Assembly: GCA_965214495.1 (NCBI GenBank)
Contig: OZ243958.1
Coordinates: forward strand, 992,001-1,056,000
Direction: 5' to 3'
Length of the DNA: 64,000 nt
Source of the DNA: JANQOH01 sp965214495
GTDB lineage: Bacteria; Pseudomonadota; Alphaproteobacteria; UBA7887
Shown: in pieces, positions 35,644 through 45,706 of the stretch
Layout of the letters: the number at the start of each line of letters is the position of its first letter
Position numbering within the stretch: position 1 is the first letter of the stretch
The notes under the pieces: generated by a model
Told to the model about the DNA's origin: nothing
Seen by the model: the letters and a program-made list of their open reading frames with translations, nothing else
Database searches by the model: none
Program-made: the position numbers and the translations under genes

Positions 35644-38430
35644 TTACAGGGAACCGAAGCGCGCGGTCAACTCGCCGGCGTCTCGGCTCGCCGCGAGGAA
35701 CGCCCGCGTCTCGGCCGCAACCTCGGCGAGCCCCGCCCGGTGCACCGGCACCCCCTCGGGGAAGGCGCCCAGCAGGCGCGTCGGCGTCGCCGCGTCCAGC
35801 ATGACGAAGACCCCGGCGTCGCTGGTGCGCCGGACGAGCCGGCCGAACGCCTGCCGCAGCCGTAGCCGCGCCGTCATGTCGTCCCACGCGCGACCGCCGA
35901 AATGCTTGCGCCGCGCCTTGTGCAGGATGTCCGGGCGCGGCCACGGCACCCGGTCGAACACGATCAGCCGCAGCGAGTCGCCCGGCACATCCACCCCGTC
36001 GCGAAGCGCGTCCGTGCCCAACATGCAGGCATGCCGCTCGGCGCGGAAGATATCAACCAGTGTGCCCGTGTCCCCGCCGTCCACATGCTGCGCCAGAAGC
36101 AATAGCCCGGCGGCGTCCAGAGGTTCGGAAAGACGTTCATAAACTCGCCGCAACCGCCAGATGGCCGTGAATAATCCGAGCGCACCGCCGCCCGAAGCGC
36201 AGAACAGTGCCCGGCAGGCCCCCGCCACCTGCCCTGGATCGTCGCGATCGACGTCGGTGACCACGAACGCCCGCGTCTGCGCGCCGTAGTCGAACGGCGA
36301 CGGCACCGCCGCGCGGACGCTCGGCGCGGCGAGATGCGCAGCGCCGGTGCGCCGTTCCGCCGTCTGCCAGTCGGCTTCCACGTCGCCCGTGGCGTCGCGC
36401 AGCGTGGCCGACGTAATCAGCGCGCCCGCCGCCGGGCGCAACACCGCTTCGACGAACGGTTCGGTCGGATCGACCCGGTGCCGCCGCATCCCCACATCGC
36501 TTTCGCGCCCGTCGCGGCGCGCGACCGTGAACCAGTCGATGAACGCCTTGTCGGGTTCCGAGGCCAGCGATTTCAGCATCGCCCTCCATGGCACTACCAG
36601 TTCGGCGCGGCGACGGCGCAGGGCGCGCGCCGTAGCATCGAGGCGGATCCGCATCTGGCTGTCCAATGCCCCTGCCTCGTCTTCCAGCCGTTTTCCGAAC
36701 GCCGCTTCCAGCGCCGCCATCGGCGCAGCCAGGCTTTCCAGCGCCGCGTCGAGCGCGGCCGCAGCCGTCAGAAGCCCTTCCAGCGGTGGCCGCGCTTCGG
36801 CCTCCAGTCCGAAGCCCGGACCAGGGTCGCGGGCGCGCGCCTTCACCTGCCGCCGCACCGCCGCCAGAAACGCCTCGCACGGACCGCGTGGTTGACCTGC
36901 GGCGAGCTGCTCCAGCCATCCTTCCTCGGGCAGGAGCCGCGCCGCAGCCAACACCGCGCGCAGCGCTTCCGCCGCCGCCGGGTCGTCCTCGACCAAATCG
37001 CCGGTGCGCCGGCTCAGGCCGCGCGCCCGGCCCCGCCGCGGGCTCTCCACGCCGCGCAGCCAGCGCCGCAATTCGCGGGTGTCCAGGCCGGAGAGGGAAA
37101 CCGAGAACGCGCTGTCCGCCGAGTCGAACAGATGATGCCCCTCGTCGAACACCAGGTGCCGTGGTTGATGGGGCAAGTCGCGGTCACCTGCCGCAAGCGC
37201 CAGCACCAGGGCATGGTTGGCGATTACCAGATCGGCATGGCGGGCGCGCCGCGCCGCCCGTTCGATGAAGCAGCGGCGCCAGTGCGGGCACGCCGAATGG
37301 ACGCACTCCCCGCGCCGGTCGGTCAGCACCGCCGTGCGCCGCCGTCCCGCCAGATCGGCAAGCCAGCCGGGGAAATCGCCGCCTCCCATGTCGCCGTCGC
37401 GTGTATGCGCTACCCAGCGCGCGATAAGGCCGAGGCCGACACTCGCTCCGGCCATCCCCGCCAGCGCGCTTTCGCCGGGGCGCCTCGCCGCGTCCTCGAA
37501 GTTGAGCAGGCAGAGATAGTTCTCGCGTCCCTTGCGCACCGCCACCTTGCGCCGCTTCTCCGCCGCGTCGGGGTAGAGACGGTCCAGTTCGCGATCGATC
37601 TGTCGTTGCAGGTTCTTGCTGTAGGTGGAGATCCAGACCGTGCCTTCGTTCTTGTCGACCCAGACACTCGCGGGTGCGACATAACCGAGCGTCTTGCCGA
37701 CCCCCGTGCCGGCCTCGGCGAGCACCACGCGCGGGGCGCCGGCGTTGTCGCGCGGGCCAAAGACGCGGCTGACCGCCGAGGCGTAGTCGGCCTGCTGCGG
37801 CCGCGGTTCCGCCCCTGCCCCAAGCAGCGCCGCCAGGCGCGCCCGCGCCTCGCCCGGCGCCACCGCCGCCTGTCCCGACGGCGCGGGCGGCGCCCGGTCG
37901 GACCATTCCGGCAGCCGTCGCCACACGTCCAGCCGTCCTTGCGCCTCCGGCAGGTCGAGCGCCCGCCCCACCGCCGCCCCCCAGCTCCAGCCATGATCCG
38001 CCATGCGCCGCGCCACCGCCGCCGCTTCGGCCGGGTCTGGATAGTCCTTCCGGCCGAGCTCGGATAGCAGCGTCAGCGCACACTCGCGCAGCGCCCGCGC
38101 CTGCTCTTCCAGCGTGTGCGGTTCCTCCAGCCCGGCGATGGCCGCCAGCCCGCGCGCGGTCGGCACACAGAACTGCGCCGGGCGCACGAACGCGAACAGT
38201 TCCAGCGCGTCGAGGGCCAGGAACGGCGCGCAATCGAGACGCCGCACCAGCGCCGGCAGATGGCACACCAGAGGCGCCGGCCCGGCCCGCGCCTTCGCCG
38301 CGGCCTGCGGCAGGGGGAGGACTTCGACCGTCTCGTCGCCATCGAGATATGCCGCCTCCCGCGCCCCCGCCGCCAGCACCGGGACGCGCGCCAGCGAGTC
38401 ACCGCCCTGCACCGGCATTCGCACCGTCAT
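35644..38430 (-). CDS. DinG/XPD-type ATP-dependent DNA helicase
   Basis: A 928-residue superfamily 2 helicase of the DinG group. Walker A is LAEAGTGVGKTLGY (239-247 core), Walker B DEGHHLF (429-435), and Cys307, Cys376, Cys381 and Cys387 (CLLNF ... CVHSACPHWRRC) form the iron-sulfur site. The C-terminal ATPase half ends with QAFGRLVRRTSDAG (motif VI). Residues 1-200 form an extra N-terminal region without a recognised catalytic motif, typical of the long alphaproteobacterial version. ATG 38430 is taken; the upstream frame extension is unconserved. Likely unwinds recombination or R-loop structures. Confidence 0.9.
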   Translation of the reverse strand: MTVRMPVQGGDSLARVPVLAAGAREAAYLDGDETVEVLPLPQAAAKARAGPAPLVCHLPALVRRLDCAPFLALDALELFAFVRPAQFCVPTARGLAAIAGLEEPHTLEEQARALRECALTLLSELGRKDYPDPAEAAAVARRMADHGWSWGAAVGRALDLPEAQGRLDVWRRLPEWSDRAPPAPSGQAAVAPGEARARLAALLGAGAEPRPQQADYASAVSRVFGPRDNAGAPRVVLAEAGTGVGKTLGYVAPASVWVDKNEGTVWISTYSKNLQRQIDRELDRLYPDAAEKRRKVAVRKGRENYLCLLNFEDAARRPGESALAGMAGASVGLGLIARWVAHTRDGDMGGGDFPGWLADLAGRRRTAVLTDRRGECVHSACPHWRRCFIERAARRARHADLVIANHALVLALAAGDRDLPHQPRHLVFDEGHHLFDSADSAFSVSLSGLDTRELRRWLRGVESPRRGRARGLSRRTGDLVEDDPAAAEALRAVLAAARLLPEEGWLEQLAAGQPRGPCEAFLAAVRRQVKARARDPGPGFGLEAEARPPLEGLLTAAAALDAALESLAAPMAALEAAFGKRLEDEAGALDSQMRIRLDATARALRRRRAELVVPWRAMLKSLASEPDKAFIDWFTVARRDGRESDVGMRRHRVDPTEPFVEAVLRPAAGALITSATLRDATGDVEADWQTAERRTGAAHLAAPSVRAAVPSPFDYGAQTRAFVVTDVDRDDPGQVAGACRALFCASGGGALGLFTAIWRLRRVYERLSEPLDAAGLLLLAQHVDGGDTGTLVDIFRAERHACMLGTDALRDGVDVPGDSLRLIVFDRVPWPRPDILHKARRKHFGGRAWDDMTARLRLRQAFGRLVRRTSDAGVFVMLDAATPTRLLGAFPEGVPVHRAGLAEVAAETRAFLAASRDAGELTARFGSL

Positions 38431-38719
38431 CCCGTGATTGACGTCGGCAGCGCGGGCGGCATGGCTCGGACTCCGATAGATGGCCTGCTGAACGTCGCAG
38501 GGAGCAACCCGACGCAAGCATACCTGCCGGCACGCAGCGATCGGCTATCTTCATCTACAATGGATCGGATGGCCACTTCGCGGTCGCAGGTTGAAAGGTC
38601 GCGACCGACCGGGCAATCGAACCCGGACGCCGGGGATGATCGCCGAAGCCGAAGCGCCGCCGCGCGGACAGGGCGCTCGGTCAGGGCGTGGCGTCCGGAA
38701 CTCCGGTAAAAGCGGCGCG

Positions 38720-39631
38720 ATGGCGAACGAAAGGCACCCCTTCGACCGGCGCGCCCTGCGCAGGCGCCGCGACCGCGCGGCGGCCGGATTCACGAACCAC
38801 CGTTTCCTGTTCGACGCCGTGGCTCGCGACCTCGTCGAACGCCTCGGCGCCGTGCGCCGCCGCTTCGCGACCGCGCTCGATCTCGGCTGCCGCGACGGCT
38901 TCATGGCTCGCGCGCTCGGCGCCGGCGACCGCGTGGATGTTTTCGTCAATGCCGACCTGTCGCCCGCGATGGCCGCGCGCGCGCCGCGACCGGCCCTCGC
39001 CGCCGACGAGGAAGCGCTGCCCTTCTGCGAAAACGCATTCGATCTGGTGACCGGCGTTTTGAGCCTGCATTGGGTCAACGACCTGCCCGGCGCACTGGTC
39101 CAGATCCGGCGCATCCTGCGCCCCGACGGCATGGCCCTGCTCGCGCTGTTCGGCGCCGGCACACTGCGCGAACTGCGTATCGGCCTGGCGCGCGCCGAGA
39201 TCGAAACCGGCGGCGGCGCGGGCGCCCGCGTCTCCCCCTTCCCCGACGTGCGCACCGCCGGCAGCCTGTTGCAACGCGCGGGCTTCGCCCTGCCCGTCGT
39301 CGATGAATCGACCGTGCCCGTGCGCTTCGCCGATGCGGCGCGCTTGTTCGCCGACCTGCGGGGCATGGGCGAGACCAATGCACTGGCCGCGCGGCCGCGC
39401 GGGCCGTTGCGTCGCGCCGCGCTCGACCGCTTCCTCTCTGCCGCTCCGGTTCCCTACGAGACCGGCTTCTCAGTCATCACCCTGACCGGCTGGAAACCCG
39501 CCCCGGGGCAGCCGCGCCCCCGCCCGCCCGGCAGCGCCGCACGGCGCCTCGCCGACGCACTCGGCCCCCCGGATGCGCCGGCGTCCCGACGGCATCCCCC
39601 TATCCCGAGAGCGCTGCGACAAGACGATTGA
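38720..39631 (+). CDS. SAM-dependent methyltransferase, NDUFAF5/BioC-like
   Basis: A 303-residue class I methyltransferase. It opens HPFDRRALRRRRDRAAAGF, then the SAM motif ALDLGCRDGFMARALG (about 50-65), ADLSPAM and the motif SLHWVNDLPGALVQIRRILRPDG, closely matching the alphaproteobacterial homologue of NDUFAF5 (complex I assembly hydroxylase) and BioC. The tail from about 270 is Pro/Arg-rich. ATG 38720 is used because the conserved region starts directly there. Its 3' end overlaps the convergent Nudix gene by 32 bases. Confidence 0.85.
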   Translation: MANERHPFDRRALRRRRDRAAAGFTNHRFLFDAVARDLVERLGAVRRRFATALDLGCRDGFMARALGAGDRVDVFVNADLSPAMAARAPRPALAADEEALPFCENAFDLVTGVLSLHWVNDLPGALVQIRRILRPDGMALLALFGAGTLRELRIGLARAEIETGGGAGARVSPFPDVRTAGSLLQRAGFALPVVDESTVPVRFADAARLFADLRGMGETNALAARPRGPLRRAALDRFLSAAPVPYETGFSVITLTGWKPAPGQPRPRPPGSAARRLADALGPPDAPASRRHPPIPRALRQDD

Positions 39632-40367
39632 TCAGCGGCCGATCCGCCGCCGGCATCGCGAGCGCCGCCAGACGCGCGGCTTCCACCCATGCCACTGCCT
39701 GCTCCTCGCACGGTCGCGGCGTGCCGCTCCAGCGCCGGCACCGCATCAGCGGCATCAGCAGGCGGAAATCGGCATAGGCGTGGCACACGATGTCCCAAGG
39801 CTCGAAGGCGGTGGCGGGAATCTCCAGCCCGAGTTCCTCTCGCAATTCTCGCGCCAGGGTGGCGCGGGGGTGTTCGCCGGGTTCCACCTTGCCGCCGGGG
39901 AACTCCCAGAGGCCGGCCATCGGCTTGCCGGCCGGCCGACGCGTCAGCAGCACCCGACCCCGGTCGTCGGCCAGCGCGGCCGCCGCCACGAAAACCGTGC
40001 GGTCTTCTTCGTCACCGGGGCGCGGCGCGCCCCTGATACGCTCCAGGCCCAGCGCGCCGGCGCCGAACCCTGCCACCCACCGCGCTGCCTCTGCCGTCGC
40101 ACCGTCCTCCCCGCACGAGCACGCGGCCCGGCAGGTGACCGCTCCGCCCCGGCGGTCGTCGTCGAGCGTGAGTTCGACCAGCCCGAACGGCGGCCCGCCG
40201 GCGCGTGGACACATGACGAACGCGAATCGGTCGCCGACGAGCAGGTCGCGGCGCGCCAAGGCGATCCAACCGCCGGCGCTGTCGACCAGCGGCGCCAGCG
40301 CGCCGGCATCCGCCGCTTCGGGCGGGCGCAGCGAGACCCGGCCGGTCCCCACCGGCGAGAAGTTCAC
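39600..40367 (-). CDS. GNAT-like / MutT-type Nudix hydrolase fusion
   Basis: A 255-residue two-part protein. Residues about 125-255 are a MutT-like Nudix domain with the full box GGKVEPGEHPRATLARELRE followed by ELGLEI and an outer GLWEFP, suiting 8-oxo-dGTP or similar clean-up. The first 125 residues (RVSLRPPEAADAGALAPLVD, FGLVELTLDDDRRGG, AARWVAGFGAGALGLERIRG) resemble a degraded GNAT acetyltransferase fold without a clear acetyl-CoA loop. Start is GTG 40367, overlapping the argJ stop (GTGA). Confidence 0.78.
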   Translation of the reverse strand: MNFSPVGTGRVSLRPPEAADAGALAPLVDSAGGWIALARRDLLVGDRFAFVMCPRAGGPPFGLVELTLDDDRRGGAVTCRAACSCGEDGATAEAARWVAGFGAGALGLERIRGAPRPGDEEDRTVFVAAAALADDRGRVLLTRRPAGKPMAGLWEFPGGKVEPGEHPRATLARELREELGLEIPATAFEPWDIVCHAYADFRLLMPLMRCRRWSGTPRPCEEQAVAWVEAARLAALAMPAADRPLINRLVAALSG

Positions 40368-41596
40368 GTGCGGTAGTCGGCGTTGATCGAGACGTAGTCG
40401 TACGTGAGATCGCAGGTCCACACCGTCGCCTCGCCGCCGCCGACCCCGACCTCCGCGCGAATGACGATCTCGCTGCCTTTCATGTAGTCGGCGACCGGAC
40501 GCTCGTCATAGCCGGGCACCGCCTGGCCGTTGTCGGTGATCTGGTGCGGCCCGAACCAGATCCGCAACCGGTCCCGGTCGGCCCGCTCGCCGGCCTTGCC
40601 GACCGCCATGACTACGCGGCCCCAGTTCGGGTCTTCCCCGGCGATCGCGGTCTTGACCAGCGGCGAGTTGGCGATCGCGAAGGCAATCCGCCGCGCCGCC
40701 CGCCTGTTGGCCGCGCCGTTCACCGCCACCGTGACGAACTTGCTCGCGCCCTCGCCGTCGCGCACGATCTGTTGCGCCAAGTCGCGCGTCACCGAGTCGA
40801 GCGCGCGGCGGAACGAGGCCAGCCGCCGGCCCCCGCGCCCCGAAGGCGCCGGCTCCGCCGGCACCGCGCCGGTCGCGAACAGCAGCACCGTGTCGCTGGT
40901 GGACATGTCGCTATCGACGGTGATGGCGTTGAACGACCGGTCCACCGCCGGCTTCAGCAGCGCCCGCAACACCGGCGCGGGAAGCGCCGCATCGGTCGCC
41001 AGATAGGCGAGCATGGTGGCCATGTCGGGCGCGATCATCCCCGACCCTTTGGCGATGCCGTTGATGGTGACCGGGTGGCCGCCGATCTCCGCTGCTGCGG
41101 TCGCCGTCTTGGCGAAGGTATCGGTGGTCATGATCGCCTCCGCCGCGGCCGCCCACCCGTGGGGTTCCAGCCCCGCATGGAGCGCAGGCAGCGCCCGGGT
41201 GATCCTTTCCACCGGCAGCGGTTCGCCGATCACTCCGGTCGATGACGCGCACACCTCCTCCGGCGCACAACCGACCAGCCCGGCCACCGCCTCCACGGTC
41301 TCGCGCACGGCGCGTTCGCCGGCCTTGCCGGTGAACGCGTTGGCGTTGCCGGAATTGACGACCAGCGCGCGCGCCCCGCCCCGGTTCGCGGCCGAACGCG
41401 ACCACCTCACCGACGCTGACGCGGTGGCCGAGCGCGTGAACACCCCCGCCACCCGCGTGCCCGGCGCGAACTCGGCGACCATCAGGTCGCGCCGGCCGCC
41501 ATGGCGCACGCCCGACGCCGCGGCGCCGAGACGGACTCCGGCCAGGGGCGGCAGCCGCACCGGTTCCGGCGCCAGCGGAGACCGCGCCGCCATCAT
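40364..41596 (-). CDS. argJ: Bifunctional glutamate N-acetyltransferase / amino-acid acetyltransferase
   Basis: A 410-residue ArgJ, which moves the acetyl group from N-acetylornithine to glutamate in the cyclic arginine pathway. Self-cleavage into two chains occurs before Thr194 in PDMATMLAY, preceded by KGSGMIAPDM. NSGNANAFTG, STGVIGEPLP and EDPNWGRVVMAVG are further hallmarks, and the C-terminus KYDYVSI-type block is present (TYDYVSINADYRT). ATG-ATG at 41596/41593 follows AGGGGAGG. It is translationally coupled to the Nudix fusion gene and divergent from secA. Confidence 0.95.
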   Translation of the reverse strand: MMAARSPLAPEPVRLPPLAGVRLGAAASGVRHGGRRDLMVAEFAPGTRVAGVFTRSATASASVRWSRSAANRGGARALVVNSGNANAFTGKAGERAVRETVEAVAGLVGCAPEEVCASSTGVIGEPLPVERITRALPALHAGLEPHGWAAAAEAIMTTDTFAKTATAAAEIGGHPVTINGIAKGSGMIAPDMATMLAYLATDAALPAPVLRALLKPAVDRSFNAITVDSDMSTSDTVLLFATGAVPAEPAPSGRGGRRLASFRRALDSVTRDLAQQIVRDGEGASKFVTVAVNGAANRRAARRIAFAIANSPLVKTAIAGEDPNWGRVVMAVGKAGERADRDRLRIWFGPHQITDNGQAVPGYDERPVADYMKGSEIVIRAEVGVGGGEATVWTCDLTYDYVSINADYRT

Positions 41597-41728
41597 CCTC
41601 CCCTGCCTTGACCGGCGGCCCTGAAACGGCAGCGGCGATGGGCCATGTCGCGATCCTCCGGCGCGGTGGCGTCCGACCGGCGCATCATGCACGGTGCCGC
41701 CACGCGCTCAAGCCGCACCGGCGTCGCG

Positions 41729-41756
41729 TTGACACCCGCCGGGGCCGCGCTTATGT
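41729..41756 (+). promoter_or_regulatory. Putative sigma-70 promoter of secA
   Basis: TTGACA (41729-41734), a 16-base spacer and TTATGT (41751-41756), 39 bases before the secA ATG, which has CCGGAGG upstream. The perfect -35 hexamer stands out in this GC-rich gap. Confidence 0.55.
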
Positions 41757-41795
41757 CGAGCGGGCGCCGCGCCGGCGCTCCCCGGAGGTCCGTTC

Positions 41796-44486
41796 ATGTT
41801 GAAGGCGGTAGCCCGCAGGCTCTTCGGCAGCGTCAACGACCGCATCGTCAGGGGCCACATGCAGACGGTGGCGCGGATCAACGCGCTCGAACCGGACGTC
41901 GAGGCGCTTTCGGACCCCGCGCTCAAGGCGCGCACCGATGTCCTGCGCAAGCGCGTCGCAGATGGTGCAAGCCTCGACGACCTGCTGATCGAAGCCTTCG
42001 CCACCGTGCGCGAGGCGGCGCGGCGCGCCCTCGGCCAGCGCCATTTCGACGTTCAACTCGCCGGCGGCATGGTGCTGCACGACGGACAGATCGCCGAAAT
42101 GAAGACCGGCGAAGGCAAAACCCTCGTCGCCACCCTGCCCGTCTATCTCAACGCGCTCACCGGGCGCGGCGTTCACGTCGTTACCGTCAACGACTATCTC
42201 GCCCGGCGCGACGCCGAATGGATGGGCCGCATCTACCGCTTTCTCGGCCTCGAAGTGGGGTGCATCGTCGGCGGACTCGGCAATGCCGAGCGGCGCGACG
42301 CCTACGCCGCCGACGTCACCTACGGCACCAATAACGAGTTCGGCTTCGACTATCTGCGCGACAACATGAAGTTCACCCTTGAAGACATGGTGCAGCGCGC
42401 GCCGAACTTCGCCATCGTCGATGAGGTGGACAGCATCCTGGTCGACGAGGCGCGCACCCCGCTGATCATTTCCGGCCCCACCGAAGACAATTCCGAACTC
42501 TACGTGAAGATCGACCGCCTGATCCCGAAACTCGCCGACGAGGATTTCGAGGTCGATGAGAAGGCGCACAAGGCCACCCTGACCGATTCCGGCGCCGAGG
42601 CGATCGAACGCCTGCTCGAACGCGCCGGGCTGTTGCAGAGCCCGGGCCTCTACGACCTTCAGAACGTCAGCGTGGTCCACCACGTCAATCAGGCGCTGAC
42701 CGCCCACAAGCTGTTCAAGCGCGATGTCGACTACATCGTCAAGGACGGCAAGGTCGTCATCATCGACGAGTTCACGGGCCGCATGATGGAGGGGCGGCGC
42801 TATTCGAACGGGCAGCATCAGGCGCTCGAAGCCAAGGAGCGGGTGAAGATCGAGAACGAAAACCAGACCCTGGCCTCGATCACCTTCCAGAACTACTTCC
42901 GCCTCTATCCCAAGCTCGCGGGGATGACCGGCACCGCGGCGACCGAAGCGGCCGAGTTCGCCGAGATCTACGGCCTGAGCGTCGTCGAAGTGCCCACCCA
43001 CAAGCCGATGGTGCGCGAAGACAACGACGACGAGATCTACCGCACCGCAAACGAGAAGCTCGACGCCATCGTCGCCCAGATCGAAGACTGCCGCGAGCGC
43101 GGCCAGCCCGTGCTCGTCGGCACCACCAGCATCGCCCGGTCCGAAGAACTCTCCGCCGTGTTGAAACGCCACAAGATGCCGCACGAGGTGCTCAACGCAC
43201 GCTATCACGAACGCGAAGCGTTCATCATCGCCCAGGCCGGACGGCCGAGCGCCGTGACCATCGCCACCAACATGGCCGGGCGCGGCACCGACATCCAGCT
43301 CGGCGGCAATCTCGACATGCGGCTGGCCGACGAACTCGCCGGAGTCGAGGACGAGACCAGGCGCGCACTCACCACCGAGAGCGTGCGCAGCGAAGTTCGC
43401 GCCGGACACGACCGGGCGATCGACGCCGGCGGACTCTACGTCGTCGGTTCCGAACGCCACGAAAGCCGGCGCATCGACAACCAGTTGCGCGGGCGCTCCG
43501 GCCGCCAGGGCGACCCCGGCGCATCGAAGTTCTTCCTGTCGCTGGAAGACGACCTGATGCGCATCTTCGGCTCCGAACGCATGGACGGCATGTTGCGCCG
43601 GCTCGGCCTCGAGGAGGGCGAGGCGATCTTTCATCCGTGGATCAACAAGGCCCTCGCCAAGGCGCAAGAGAAGGTAGAGGCGCGCAATTTCGAAATCCGC
43701 AAGAACCTGCTGCGCTTCGACGACGTGATGAACGATCAGCGCAAGGTGATCTATGCCGAGCGCATCGACCTGATGGGCGCATCCGACGTCTCCGACGCGG
43801 TGGAAGAGATGCGCGCCCACGTCATCGACTCGCTGGTCGCACGCTACATCCCCGAGAAGGCGTTTCCCGAGGAATGGGACACCAAAGGTCTTCACGAGGA
43901 AATCCTGCGCCTGTTCGGCCTCGACCTGCCGGTGGCGGACTGGGCGGCGGAAGAAGGCATCGCCGACGAAGAGATCCGCGAACGCCTGACCGACTCCGTG
44001 GACCGCAAGATGGCCGAGAAAGCGGCGCGTATCGGGCCCGATGTCATGCGCCGGATCGAGAAGTCGCTGATGCTGCAACTGCTCGACCAGTTGTGGAAAG
44101 ACCATCTGCTGTCGCTGGATCATCTGCGCCAGGGCATCGGCCTGCGCGCCTTCGCCCAGCGCGATCCGCTTAACGAATACAAGCGCGAGGCATTCGAGAT
44201 CTTCGACGATATGCTGGGGCGCTTCCGCGAGGCGGTGACAGCGACCCTCGCCCATGTCGAAGTGCAGGCGCCGCCGCCATCCGAGGCCCTGGCCCCGGCG
44301 CGCCCGCGGCGGCCGATGGTCGAGCGGCGCGAGCCGGCGCTCGTCGGCAACGCCGCCCCCGCGGGCTCTCCTACCGCTGCGACCGGCCCTGCCGCGCGCG
44401 ACGACTGGGGCAAGGTGGGCCGCAACCAGCCCTGCCCCTGCGGTTCCGGCCGCAAATACAAACACTGCCACGGCAGGATCGCCTGA
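41796..44486 (+). CDS. secA: Preprotein translocase ATPase SecA
   Basis: An 896-residue SecA, the motor that pushes preproteins through SecYEG. It starts MLKAVARRLFGSVNDR, has Walker A MKTGEGKTL (102-110), VNDYLARRDAEWMG, DEVDSILVDEARTPLIISG, ITFQNYFRLYPKLAGMTGTA, TNMAGRGTDIQLGGN and RSGRQGDPGASKF. The C-terminal zinc finger that binds SecB is intact (CPCGSGRKYKHCHG). Full length for an alphaproteobacterium. The upstream peptidyl-prolyl isomerase often found between argJ and secA is absent. Confidence 0.98.
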   Translation: MLKAVARRLFGSVNDRIVRGHMQTVARINALEPDVEALSDPALKARTDVLRKRVADGASLDDLLIEAFATVREAARRALGQRHFDVQLAGGMVLHDGQIAEMKTGEGKTLVATLPVYLNALTGRGVHVVTVNDYLARRDAEWMGRIYRFLGLEVGCIVGGLGNAERRDAYAADVTYGTNNEFGFDYLRDNMKFTLEDMVQRAPNFAIVDEVDSILVDEARTPLIISGPTEDNSELYVKIDRLIPKLADEDFEVDEKAHKATLTDSGAEAIERLLERAGLLQSPGLYDLQNVSVVHHVNQALTAHKLFKRDVDYIVKDGKVVIIDEFTGRMMEGRRYSNGQHQALEAKERVKIENENQTLASITFQNYFRLYPKLAGMTGTAATEAAEFAEIYGLSVVEVPTHKPMVREDNDDEIYRTANEKLDAIVAQIEDCRERGQPVLVGTTSIARSEELSAVLKRHKMPHEVLNARYHEREAFIIAQAGRPSAVTIATNMAGRGTDIQLGGNLDMRLADELAGVEDETRRALTTESVRSEVRAGHDRAIDAGGLYVVGSERHESRRIDNQLRGRSGRQGDPGASKFFLSLEDDLMRIFGSERMDGMLRRLGLEEGEAIFHPWINKALAKAQEKVEARNFEIRKNLLRFDDVMNDQRKVIYAERIDLMGASDVSDAVEEMRAHVIDSLVARYIPEKAFPEEWDTKGLHEEILRLFGLDLPVADWAAEEGIADEEIRERLTDSVDRKMAEKAARIGPDVMRRIEKSLMLQLLDQLWKDHLLSLDHLRQGIGLRAFAQRDPLNEYKREAFEIFDDMLGRFREAVTATLAHVEVQAPPPSEALAPARPRRPMVERREPALVGNAAPAGSPTAATGPAARDDWGKVGRNQPCPCGSGRKYKHCHGRIA

Positions 44487-44581
44487 GGAGTTGCCGGCGG
44501 CCGAGGGAAGTTCGGGCAGCCCGATGCACGCGCGCCGTGATTCGCCTATAGTCGCGCCGCGACGCCGATGAGGAGGATGCC

Positions 44582-45694
44582 ATGAAGTGGGGTGTATTCA
44601 GCCTGAGCCAGGTTCCTGACCTCGACCGGGTGAGCCGGTCGTTCGATGACGACATGGCCTATTTCGCGCGCGCCGAGGCGCTCGGCTACGACACCGTATG
44701 GCTCGCCGAGCATCTGTTCTCGAACTACGGAGTCGTCACCTCGACCCAGGTCTATGCCGCCGCTGTCGCGGCCCGGACGAGCCGCATCAAGATCGGCACC
44801 GCGGTCGTCGTCATCCCCTTCAACCATCCGCTGCGCACGGCGTCGGATTTCGCCCTCGTCGACGTGCTGTCGCACGGGCGGCTGCTGTTCGGCGCCGGCC
44901 GCGCCTACCAGCCGCACGAATTTCTCGGCCTCGACCTGCCCATGAACGCCAGCCGCCCGATGTACGAAGAAGGGCTCGAAGTGGTGATTCGCGCCTGGAC
45001 CGAGGAGAAGATCGCTCACGACGGGAAATACTGGAAGATTCGCGAACCGGTCGAAGTGCTGCCGAAACCGGTGCAACGGCCCCATCCGCCCGTCTATCAG
45101 GCCTGCATCTCGCCCGAGAGCTTCCGCAGCGCGGCGCGCTCCGGCGCCCACCTGCAACTCGCCTCGCCGTTCAGCTATCGCACCTATCGCGAAGCGTGGA
45201 TCGACCGGCTCGCCGAGAGCGTCGACGAATACGAGCGCGAACGCGAGGCCTGCGGGCTGGACCCGAAAGGCGGCGAGCGCATGATGCTGTTGCCCTTCTA
45301 CACCGCCGAGGACGGCACCGAGGCGCGCGAGGTGTTCGGTGAACGGGTCGAGTGGTTCTACGCCAAAGTGACCCGCAACCAGCAATCGGTCGCCGACCAG
45401 CCGGAGGTCGTCCCCGGCTACGAGCTCACCATGTCCGAAAGCCGTAAAACCTTGGCCGGCGGCTATCTGTCGTTCAAGAAGCTGCATGAGCACGGCGCGG
45501 CAATTGCCGACGATCCAGCGGGTTGCGCGGAAAAGCTCATCCATTTGCGTAACCGGCTCGGCATCACCGAGTTCGTGCTGTGGCCCAATCTCGGCGGGAT
45601 GCCGGCGGAGCGGGCGATGCGCTCGATGGAGCTGACCATTAACGAAGTCGCGCCGCGCGTCGAAGCGTCGGAGACCCGGGTGGCGGCGGAGTAG
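44582..45694 (+). CDS. LLM-class flavin-dependent oxidoreductase
   Basis: A 370-residue bacterial-luciferase-like TIM barrel that uses reduced FMN or F420. It has DDDMAYFARAEALGYDTVWL, TRSRIKIGTAVVVIPFNHPL-type core (SRIKIGTAVVVIPFNHP), LSHGRLLFGAGRAYQPHEF, and PVEVLPKPVQRPHPPVYQAC. A C-terminal part follows with KLHEHGAAIADDP and LGITEFVLWPNLGGMP. Substrate is unknown; members oxidise alkanes, sulfonates or xenobiotics. GAGGAGG precedes the ATG and a TATAGT at 44547-44552 could be its -10 box. A stand-alone gene. Confidence 0.88.
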   Translation: MKWGVFSLSQVPDLDRVSRSFDDDMAYFARAEALGYDTVWLAEHLFSNYGVVTSTQVYAAAVAARTSRIKIGTAVVVIPFNHPLRTASDFALVDVLSHGRLLFGAGRAYQPHEFLGLDLPMNASRPMYEEGLEVVIRAWTEEKIAHDGKYWKIREPVEVLPKPVQRPHPPVYQACISPESFRSAARSGAHLQLASPFSYRTYREAWIDRLAESVDEYEREREACGLDPKGGERMMLLPFYTAEDGTEAREVFGERVEWFYAKVTRNQQSVADQPEVVPGYELTMSESRKTLAGGYLSFKKLHEHGAAIADDPAGCAEKLIHLRNRLGITEFVLWPNLGGMPAERAMRSMELTINEVAPRVEASETRVAAE

Positions 45695-45706
45695 TCGCCG
45701 GGGCGC

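Noticed and set aside
38609..38626. tRNA T-arm-like sequence on the minus strand (CCGGG-TTCGATTG-CCCGG)
   Set aside because: The loop has eight bases, and no anticodon arm, D arm, acceptor stem or CCA end can be found around it.
41751..44471. 906-codon open frame on the minus strand opposite secA
   Set aside because: It is a codon-bias shadow of secA in GC-rich DNA; the translation has no recognisable domains.
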